This document shows positions 41,185 to 47,684 of a stretch of 47,684 bases of DNA, piece after piece (the first letter of the stretch is position 1; each line of letters opens with the position of its first letter). The position numbers and the translations under genes are program-made. This stretch comes from Candidatus Treponema merdequi. GTDB taxonomy: Bacteria > Spirochaetota > Spirochaetia > Treponematales > Treponemataceae. The notes under the pieces are model-generated. The model saw only the letters and a list, made by a program, of their open reading frames with translations, did not search any database and was not told the origin of the DNA. The stretch is taken from positions 1 through 47,684 of the forward strand of contig JAGHVB010000069.1 of the NCBI GenBank assembly GCA_018064525.1, in the 5' to 3' direction.

Positions 41185-43881
41185 ATGGAAAATGAAAATG
41201 TGCAGGAAATAGAAGTAAAGACAGAAACTAAAAAAAAGAAAAACCCTGCTGTAAAATTTTTTCTTGGACTTCTCTCTTTTATTCTTTCAATAATTCTGAT
41301 TATAGCAATATGGTGTACTTTTTCTGCTTTAGATAAGAAAAAATCACTCGGAATGATTCCTCAGGGATACGCAGCTTATCTTCATACAGATTCACTCTAT
41401 GACTGCGTAAGACCGCTTTTAGATTTGAGGGCAGCAGAAATATTTCTTTCTGATGACAGCATGTCTGACATCAGAGGAATTTTCATGATGCTTCGTGAAT
41501 CTGAATGGCGTGATAATTTTATTGTTAAAAATCTAGTTTCCAGAAAAATTGATGCAGCAGTTTATTCTTCAGATGGAACTTTAAACACCTTTGTCGCTGC
41601 AATCGACCTCGGAGTTTTATCAAGTGCCACAAGACTATCTTCTCTTGTATTACCAAAACTACCAGTCGAAGGTCTTTCATATATTTCTGCCGGCGGAAAT
41701 ACCTATTTCGAATATAAAAACGGAACGAGCATTTTCTATGCAAAAGCATACAGAAATCTTTTAATTGCAAGTAACAATTACGATTATTTTATTCAGGCAA
41801 TAAAAGGAAACAACGATTCAGACTACACTGAAGAACAGCTCAAAATAATAAATAAAAAAACAGAAGATCCTTTTAAACTTATCATTGATGCAAAAGGACT
41901 CATTACAAATTTTACAAAGGACAATCCTTTTCTTGAGAAACTTTCTTCTGTAATAAGCGGAGATGATTTAAGCATTCTTTCTTTTGGAATAAATGACAGA
42001 GAAATAAATCTTAATGTAGATCTTGCGACTACCGTTCCAGATTCTGTTTTAAATGATGAAACAAAAGCAAATGCCGTAAAACTTATTACATCAAATTCAA
42101 CTGTTCCGGAAATAGTTTCTAAAATGAGCAGCGCAATCCAGTATTACACAATCTTAAATGCAGGAACGCTTGAAGAATTAAAAAATACTTTTGTTCCTTT
42201 AATGCCGGAAAAAAATATTGATAAACTCTGGAATTTAGGAAACTCTTTCTGCAAACCTCTTTTTAATGTATCACTTGATGACCTTTTATTTTCATGGACA
42301 GGAAAAGAACTTGCGATGCTTGGAATAGAAGGATTAAACGATCCTGTATTTGCAATTGAAATTACAAATGAAGCAAAAAGAAAAGAAGTTTTCGATTCTG
42401 TTTTTTCTTCATTTCTCTTAAATGAAAATAAAAGCCTTATTCTTAATGGCGTAAGAATTCCACGGCTTGAACTTCCAGGATTTTTACAGGGACTTCTTAA
42501 TTCATTTAAAATTGAACTTCCTAAACCTTACTATCTTGTATACAACAATTACATGTACTTTTCACAGTCTGCAGAATCAATCTCAACAATTTATCAGACT
42601 TTCTCCGGCGGAACAAATATTTCATTCAATCCGAATTATAAAAATGTTTCAGGTTCAAAACAGAATGAAGCTTCAATCAGTCTATTCTATGATCTTGAAC
42701 GAAGCAGACCATTCTTTATAACTTCCAATTCTGCACTTTCAAACATTCTTGAACTTTATACAATCGGAAAAGCAGATATTTCAATTGAAAACGGATTAAT
42801 AAAATTCAAATTAAAAGCAACAAGCAAAAATGCAGGAAGTCTCAAAAATATTCCAGGCTTCCCAGTTAAACTTGCAGAATCTCATTCAAATATAGTAACT
42901 TCGTGTCCAGTTTCTAAACCAACAACAATTTTCTGGATTGAAAATGGTCAGACAATAAAAGCAATGGACATCAAAAAAACAAAAACATATTCATTCGAAC
43001 TTCCAAAAAATGCAATCATCAAAGCAGTCTCTTCAAAACAGCGCGAACAGCTTGCAGCTCTGACAGAAGAAAATGAATTTTATCTCTTTAATGAAAAACT
43101 TGAACTCGAATCTGGATATCCTGTTAAGTTTAAGGGAACACAGATTGACGATGCTTTCTTATCTGCAACAACATCATATATCCCGCTTGATGATGGAATG
43201 TTCTGGAAAATCAACGGTCGAAAAACTGTATTCTTAAATTTCGATCTTGATAAATTTGAAGATGAAAATCTCTGTTCTTATTACGATGGAAACTGTGGTG
43301 TTATTTATGAACGCGGATTCTTAGGAAAGATGTATGTTCTCATCGATGAAAAATGCATAAACATAGATGATCCTGTAATTCTTGATAAAATCGGAAACGG
43401 ACATCCAGCAATATTTAAGATTGATTCAAACAAATATTGTGCAGCATTTATTTCACTTTCAGGAAAACTTAACATTTATTCAATCGAAAATAAAAATATT
43501 TCAATGACACAGTCTGTTCAGCTTGACGGAGTCTATTACATGAATGTCAAGGCATACAATGGATTCTTCTACGCAGTTTCTTCTACAGGTCTTGTATCTA
43601 AAATCAATTCACAGACAGGCGAAGTTACTTCTGTTCAGATTGATAATGTTTCGATTAAAGAAGGTATTCTAAATATACAGGTTTACAACAACAGTCCGTT
43701 TATTACAGTTTCAATTGATGGAAATTTAATTTATGCTTTCAATGAAAATCTAGAATTAATTTCCGGCTTTCCTGTTGCCGGCACGGGAATACCTGCATTT
43801 GCTGATGTAAATGGAGATAATTATCCAGACTGCTTTGCATTAACAATAGATAATAAATTAAACGCTTGGAATTTGAGGTAA
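41185..43881 (+). CDS. large membrane-anchored protein with C-terminal propeller-like repeats
   Basis: An 898-aa protein. A charged Lys-rich N-terminus is followed by one membrane helix (about residues 26-50). A large extracytoplasmic part (about 60-560) has a weak resemblance to DUF3352-like proteins (GYAAYLHTDSLYD...). The last 300 residues have beta-propeller-like blades, with a calcium-loop-type DVNGDNYPD near the end. The function is unknown. AAGGCGG lies 6 nt before the ATG. The next gene, a lipoprotein, starts 4 bp after its stop, so both probably act together in the envelope. Confidence 0.7.
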   Translation: MENENVQEIEVKTETKKKKNPAVKFFLGLLSFILSIILIIAIWCTFSALDKKKSLGMIPQGYAAYLHTDSLYDCVRPLLDLRAAEIFLSDDSMSDIRGIFMMLRESEWRDNFIVKNLVSRKIDAAVYSSDGTLNTFVAAIDLGVLSSATRLSSLVLPKLPVEGLSYISAGGNTYFEYKNGTSIFYAKAYRNLLIASNNYDYFIQAIKGNNDSDYTEEQLKIINKKTEDPFKLIIDAKGLITNFTKDNPFLEKLSSVISGDDLSILSFGINDREINLNVDLATTVPDSVLNDETKANAVKLITSNSTVPEIVSKMSSAIQYYTILNAGTLEELKNTFVPLMPEKNIDKLWNLGNSFCKPLFNVSLDDLLFSWTGKELAMLGIEGLNDPVFAIEITNEAKRKEVFDSVFSSFLLNENKSLILNGVRIPRLELPGFLQGLLNSFKIELPKPYYLVYNNYMYFSQSAESISTIYQTFSGGTNISFNPNYKNVSGSKQNEASISLFYDLERSRPFFITSNSALSNILELYTIGKADISIENGLIKFKLKATSKNAGSLKNIPGFPVKLAESHSNIVTSCPVSKPTTIFWIENGQTIKAMDIKKTKTYSFELPKNAIIKAVSSKQREQLAALTEENEFYLFNEKLELESGYPVKFKGTQIDDAFLSATTSYIPLDDGMFWKINGRKTVFLNFDLDKFEDENLCSYYDGNCGVIYERGFLGKMYVLIDEKCINIDDPVILDKIGNGHPAIFKIDSNKYCAAFISLSGKLNIYSIENKNISMTQSVQLDGVYYMNVKAYNGFFYAVSSTGLVSKINSQTGEVTSVQIDNVSIKEGILNIQVYNNSPFITVSIDGNLIYAFNENLELISGFPVAGTGIPAFADVNGDNYPDCFALTIDNKLNAWNLR

Positions 43882-43885
43882 CAGT

Positions 43886-44992
43886 ATGAAAATTACAAAA
43901 CTAATTTTAAGTGCAGGAATTATTGCCTGTGCAGTATTTACATCCTGCAGTACATTACAGCAGGATGTAATCGTAACAACAGATCAGAATTCAGAATTAA
44001 ATGAAATCAGTAATTTTGAATTTCGTCTTGTTCATCTTGATTCAGATTATTCGTATAATGAAAATCCTGCACCACAGGAACTTGAACAGAAAAACGAAGC
44101 CTGTGACAAACTGATTAAAGACATCAATGAGCTTTTAAATAAAAAAGATTTAATTCTTTCTGTAAAGGCCAGACTTTACGCAATACTTGGAAGAACCTAT
44201 CTTATAAAAAATAATTCTGCAAAAGCAAAAGAATATTTACAGCTCTCTGACAAGGCTTACAAAGGCGACATTCAGACATTAATTCTTTCTCACAGGCTCG
44301 GACTTACACAGGATCTTGCAAATGCAACTTTTGTATCTCAGGACAAACCATTGGTTTTAATTGAAGAAGCAATAGACTTTTATAAATCAAAAGAATATAT
44401 GTTTGCTGTAGCAAAATTTGATGAAGCATTCATCAATGCAGAAAGTTATTACAAAGATTCATATAAAGAACTTCGTGATAAATCATGGGAACTCAGAACC
44501 ATAAAAGAAACTTCTCCTGTTTCTGCATATCTTGCAAAAAAAGAACTTACGATCGGTCAGATGATGATGATTACTCAAAGCATTCCATCTGTTTTGTATC
44601 CTTACACAGCAGGCAATGAATTTTCAGAAAACCAGCTCTTCAGAAAACTTGTTCAAAAAGGATTGATTACATCAGTTCCAAAAACAGAACCGCCTGCAAA
44701 AACTTATTCTTACACAATTCTGACAAGAACTTTAGAAGCACGCTTTCTCTGGAATCTTTACTGCAATAAGAAAAACAAACCGGCTCTCAGAACACGCTAT
44801 TCGACAGCATATTCAGAACCTGGAATGACATCTCCTGTAAGTGATGTAAAAATCAGCAGTGAAGATTTTGATGCCATTATAGGTTGTATTGAATATGGTC
44901 TTATGGATTTACCTGATGGAGAAAACTTTAACCCGGAAGGAACCGTATCTGGAATTGAATTTGAAAAGAATATCAAAAAACTTGAAAAGTAA
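43886..44992 (+). CDS. TPR-like lipoprotein with SLH-like C-terminus
   Basis: A 368-aa lipoprotein (lipobox FTSC, about Cys21). Helical TPR-like repeats lie at about 50-200 (LYAILGRTYLIKNNSAKAKEYLQLSDKAY, FAVAKFDEAFINAE). The C-terminal region has repeated SLH-like features: LTIGQMMMITQSIP...LVQKGLI, then PVSDVKISSEDFDAIIGCIEYGLMDLPDGENFNPEGTVSGIEFEKNI. SLH domains bind cell-wall polymers; here they could anchor the protein to peptidoglycan. The ribosome site GAGG is inside the end of the previous gene. Confidence 0.72.
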   Translation: MKITKLILSAGIIACAVFTSCSTLQQDVIVTTDQNSELNEISNFEFRLVHLDSDYSYNENPAPQELEQKNEACDKLIKDINELLNKKDLILSVKARLYAILGRTYLIKNNSAKAKEYLQLSDKAYKGDIQTLILSHRLGLTQDLANATFVSQDKPLVLIEEAIDFYKSKEYMFAVAKFDEAFINAESYYKDSYKELRDKSWELRTIKETSPVSAYLAKKELTIGQMMMITQSIPSVLYPYTAGNEFSENQLFRKLVQKGLITSVPKTEPPAKTYSYTILTRTLEARFLWNLYCNKKNKPALRTRYSTAYSEPGMTSPVSDVKISSEDFDAIIGCIEYGLMDLPDGENFNPEGTVSGIEFEKNIKKLEK

Positions 44993-45033
44993 ATTTCTTC
45001 TTTAATGTAAAAAACTTATTTTTGTTGAACGAA

Positions 45034-45110
45034 AAAAAAGGCTGTCAGTCTGTAAAGATTTTCAAAAGTTTTTCATTTGAAAATTCTTTATAAACTGACA
45101 GCCTTTTTTA
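45034..45110. terminator. long bidirectional terminator
   Basis: AAAAAAGGCTGTCAGT (45034-45049) pairs with ACTGACAGCCTTTTTT (45094-45109). The interior adds TGTAAAG and ATTTTCAAA against TTTGAAAAT and CTTTATA, forming a stem of about 30 bp. With A and T runs on the two sides it can end both the plus-strand lipoprotein gene and the minus-strand chemotaxis gene. Confidence 0.9.
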
Positions 45111-45129
45111 TTTTATATCAGACTGTTAA

Positions 45130-47226
45130 TTAAGCCTTAAACTGATCGATTTCGTTTCCAATCTGTGTAATTGTACTTCTCATCTGAGTTGAAATCTCAT
45201 GAAGTGCAACACCAGTTTCATTGATTTTCTTTGCACCAGCATCCATTTCTGTCATACTTGTTCCCATTTCGTCTGTATAATCTTTAAGTGTTGTAACTTC
45301 ATGGAGAATAGACTGAGAACCATTTGACATTTCTCCGGCAGCACAGCGAACTTCCTGAGTTGTATCACTCATGAGCTGCAATGATTCGAGAACCTGTTTT
45401 GAACCTTCCTGCTGTTCCTGCATTGCGGCTTTAATCTGACGGACAAGTTCATCTGTAGATTCGATGTTGCTTGATACATCTGCAAATGCCTGAGAACTTT
45501 CAGAAGAAGAATGTACTACATCTTCAATTGACTCTTTAATCTTATTAAGCTGTTCACCAATTGTACGAGACTGGTTAGAAGAAGTTTCAGAAAGTTTTCT
45601 GATTTCATCAGCAACAACTGAGAATCCTTTTCCGGCTTCACCTGCATGAGCAGCCTCGATTGCAGCGTTCATAGCGAGGAGGTTTGTCTGTTCTGCGATA
45701 GCAGCAATAGCAGCGTTGGCTTCCTGAAGCATTACAGACTGGCTTTCAATCTGTTCGATTCGTTCATTTACAATCATCTGTTTCTGAGAACCAGTCTGTG
45801 CATTAGTCTGAAGTTCTTCAAATGATGAAGCCATTTTTTCTACAGATGAATTTACAGAACCAATATTACCAATCATCTGTTCAATAGCAGCAGAAGCTTC
45901 TGTTACACCGCTTGCCTGATTTTCAATCATTCTTTCGAGGGCCTGAAGGTTAGAAGCAATCTGTGTTACAGCAGAAGCTGTACCCTGAACGCTGACATTC
46001 TGTTTTGTAATATGAGTCTTTACGCTTTCAATATTTGCAAGGATTTCTGTAATAGAACTTTCTGTATCTTCGATAGCTGCAGCAAGATCAGTATCTGCAG
46101 ATACAAGGTTGTCTTTTGACTGTTTGATTTTTACGATAATATCCTGAATCTTTGCAATAAAGCGGTTGAATCCGCCTACTACCTGACCGATTTCGTTATT
46201 TGTCATCGTTGGAAGTCTCTGGCTCAAGTCAGCATTTCCTGTAGCAATTCCATCTACTGTATCAACTACAATTCCAAGAGGTCTCAAAGAAACTGTAAGA
46301 ATTGTAAAGAGTACGATTAAAATAACTGCAGCAATAATGATATTACCGATTACAAGTATTTTTCTTAAACGGTTTGCTGTATTGTTAATTTCATCTTTAT
46401 CAGCACAGATAGCAATTGACCAAGGTGTACCTGCTACTGGAGCAAAAGAAACAAATGTTTCCTGAGGAGTTCCCTTAAAAGCATATCCACTGCCTGTTTC
46501 TCCAGCAACCATCTTAGCTGCAATTTCTTTCATATCTTCTGAAAGGGATTCATCAGTTACAAAGTTTTTAACAATTTCAAAATCTTTATTTTTATGGCTT
46601 ACAACAACACCGTTTCCATCAAGAAGGAAGGCATATCCGGTTTCACCCATCTTAAATTCTGAAACTGTACTCTGAAGGTAATCAAGCGAGTGAATACCTA
46701 CGAACATTCCGACAAGCTTACCTGTTTTTGAATAAGCACCTTTTACAACCATTACAGAAACTTTTCCAGTTGCCTTAGCTACTGTAGGATTTTCAATTAC
46801 TTCCTTTGCAAGGCCAGATGATATTTTTTTATAGTATGCACGGTCTTTATGATTTCCTGTTTTACCGCTGTCGTAATAACTGTTTCCGTCAGCATCGATA
46901 AACAGAACATAATCAAAACTCTCTGAACGGCGGGTTGTTGTTCCAGTCAGCCATTTTCCAATGTCTTCAGGTTTTTCACCATTATAAACAACATCACTGT
47001 TTGTATACATAGACAAAGACTCAAGACCTTCAGAAATCCAGTTTGAAATTGTTTCTGAATAGCTTTTTGTAATCATATGAATATCGCCGGTTGTACTTTC
47101 AACAATAACGGCTCTCGCACGACTTACTGAAAACCAGATTAAAAATGCAAAGAGACCTACAACTACAACTCCAACAATCAACAATACGTTGACTAAAAGC
47201 TTTTTTTTCTTTTCCTGCTGTTCCAT
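45130..47226 (-). CDS. methyl-accepting chemotaxis protein (dCache sensor)
   Basis: A 698-aa receptor. The first membrane helix is about residues 10-32. A dCache-type periplasmic sensor covers about 35-285 (including YVLFIDADGNSYYDSG and GYAFLLDGNGVVVSHKN). The second helix is about 292-312, then HAMP (RPLGIVVDTVDGIATGNADLSQR). A long MCP coiled coil has the conserved hairpin tip EQTNLLAMNAAIEAAHAGEAGKGFSVVADEIRKL. No CheR-binding pentapeptide is at the C-terminus. It senses an unidentified ligand and signals through CheA/CheW. GAGGG lies 4-5 nt before the ATG. Upstream, TTGTAC-16-TAAAAT (47247-47274, minus strand) is a plausible promoter. Confidence 0.95.
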   Translation of the reverse strand: MEQQEKKKKLLVNVLLIVGVVVVGLFAFLIWFSVSRARAVIVESTTGDIHMITKSYSETISNWISEGLESLSMYTNSDVVYNGEKPEDIGKWLTGTTTRRSESFDYVLFIDADGNSYYDSGKTGNHKDRAYYKKISSGLAKEVIENPTVAKATGKVSVMVVKGAYSKTGKLVGMFVGIHSLDYLQSTVSEFKMGETGYAFLLDGNGVVVSHKNKDFEIVKNFVTDESLSEDMKEIAAKMVAGETGSGYAFKGTPQETFVSFAPVAGTPWSIAICADKDEINNTANRLRKILVIGNIIIAAVILIVLFTILTVSLRPLGIVVDTVDGIATGNADLSQRLPTMTNNEIGQVVGGFNRFIAKIQDIIVKIKQSKDNLVSADTDLAAAIEDTESSITEILANIESVKTHITKQNVSVQGTASAVTQIASNLQALERMIENQASGVTEASAAIEQMIGNIGSVNSSVEKMASSFEELQTNAQTGSQKQMIVNERIEQIESQSVMLQEANAAIAAIAEQTNLLAMNAAIEAAHAGEAGKGFSVVADEIRKLSETSSNQSRTIGEQLNKIKESIEDVVHSSSESSQAFADVSSNIESTDELVRQIKAAMQEQQEGSKQVLESLQLMSDTTQEVRCAAGEMSNGSQSILHEVTTLKDYTDEMGTSMTEMDAGAKKINETGVALHEISTQMRSTITQIGNEIDQFKA

Positions 47227-47439
47227 AAAACCCTCTTTATGTAGAAATTTTAATGTAATTTACATCCAGTACAAAACATATACTGATTTTCCATTTTATA
47301 CTGCACTATATTTCTTCATTATAATGCCAATATTACAATTTTGCAACTTTTTAATAATTTTACTTTTTTTTCCTGCTGTTTTATCGACAATAAACCAAAC
47401 TTTCTTGATTTTATCAGAGTAAAAAGGTAATATTCTGAT

Positions 47440-47684
47440 ATGAGACTTTCAGACAAATTTACTTTAACAAGAATACTATTATCACCAGTTTTTCTGGCTT
47501 TATATATAATCCCGGTCTTTTTTCCACAATTCAAGACATTTTCCATGATAACAGGATGGATTATGATTCCTCTTTTAGGATTTATGGAATTTACAGACTT
47601 TCTTGACGGTTTTTATGCGAGAAAAACTAACGCTGTAAGCGATTTCGGAAAAGTATTTGACCCTTTTGCAGATGTTTTTCTTCA
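47440..47684 (+). CDS. pgsA: CDP-alcohol phosphatidyltransferase, 5' part (PgsA-like)
   Basis: The first 81 codons of an enzyme cut off by the window edge. They start MRLSDKFTLTRILLSPVFLALY and already show most of the CDP-alcohol phosphotransferase signature in DFLDGFYARKTNAVSDFGKVFDPFAD (D-G-x2-A-R, then G-x3-D-x3-D), with flanking hydrophobic helices. The likely reaction is CDP-diacylglycerol plus glycerol-3-phosphate to phosphatidylglycerophosphate in the membrane. Other family members (phosphatidylserine or cardiolipin synthases) cannot be excluded from the fragment. It is divergent from the chemotaxis gene over a 213-bp spacer. Confidence 0.85.
   Translation, partial: MRLSDKFTLTRILLSPVFLALYIIPVFFPQFKTFSMITGWIMIPLLGFMEFTDFLDGFYARKTNAVSDFGKVFDPFADVFL

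Noticed and set aside
47253..47268. ATGTAAATTACAT palindrome in the chemotaxis gene promoter
   Set aside because: It could be an operator, but the bases are only A/T-rich and no matching site or regulator is nearby.
1..47684. CRISPR array or cas genes to go with the CARF protein
   Set aside because: I found no regularly spaced direct repeats and no Cas protein signatures; the CARF protein stands without CRISPR partners in this window.

Overview
The window looks like chromosomal DNA from a low-GC spirochaete, most likely a gut or rumen Treponema. The reasons are the AT-rich composition, many short secreted or lipoprotein genes ending their signals in LTSC/LSAC/TSC-type lipoboxes, a PilZ protein, stand-alone membrane GGDEF proteins, a two-cNMP-domain protein, a treponeme-style SH3 protein, and split gatB and gatCA. 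I saw no rRNA, tRNA, insertion sequence, prophage module or CRISPR array.

Region 1 (about 1-10,500) is an accessory island. A hairpin-rich segment ends in a terminator at 194. A long minus-strand operon then carries a membrane zinc-ribbon protein, a TerY-C-like zinc-ribbon protein, a Ser/Thr kinase, a TerY-type von Willebrand A protein and a PP2C phosphatase. These form the 'TerY-P' phosphorylation triad with accessories. Behind them come two unknown proteins, a small membrane protein and a YgjP-like metallopeptidase. Upstream lie a DUF6884-like gene with a zinc finger and a second minus-strand operon. That second operon encodes an unknown 137-aa protein, a CARF-only protein of the Csx2/TM1812 (DxTHG) family and a divergent sigma-70-like protein. 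A divergent gene with a DUF4145/HEPN-like end and a second DUF6884 paralogue close the island. Both minus-strand transcription units start with the same unusual promoter-like motif (TTTTGGAAACTT, about 30 nt, then TAAACGAAATA). My central hypothesis is that the CARF protein senses a nucleotide signal and the sigma-like protein drives both operons, switching on the TerY-P apparatus.

Region 2 (10,585-16,700) holds a DinB-DUF3795 fusion, an XRE/GyrI-like regulator, small proteins, a GH3 beta-N-acetylhexosaminidase lipoprotein and a secreted SH3-like protein. The last is flanked by two related palindromic repeats.

Region 3 (16,700-34,500) is mostly chromosomal: gatB, a zur-znuA zinc unit with a clear tandem 7-1-7 operator, two tandem diguanylate cyclases, a TPR lipoprotein, a secreted vWA protein, an XRE-cupin regulator, a secreted trypsin-like protease, a phosphodiester-glycosidase lipoprotein, a PilZ receptor, a TPR protein, a DUF192 lipoprotein, a double-cNMP protein and murB.

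Region 4 (34,500-47,684) contains cysS (with a tiny coupled upstream ORF), an ECF sigma/anti-sigma pair followed by a TIG-transglutaminase protein, gatCA, a large membrane-anchored propeller-like protein with a TPR/SLH-like lipoprotein, a methyl-accepting chemotaxis protein, and the start of a CDP-alcohol phosphatidyltransferase cut by the window edge.

A recurring theme is promoters whose -10 box sits only 6-8 nt before the start codon without a Shine-Dalgarno sequence. This predicts leaderless mRNAs for several genes. All functional calls are by reading motifs; no database search was possible.
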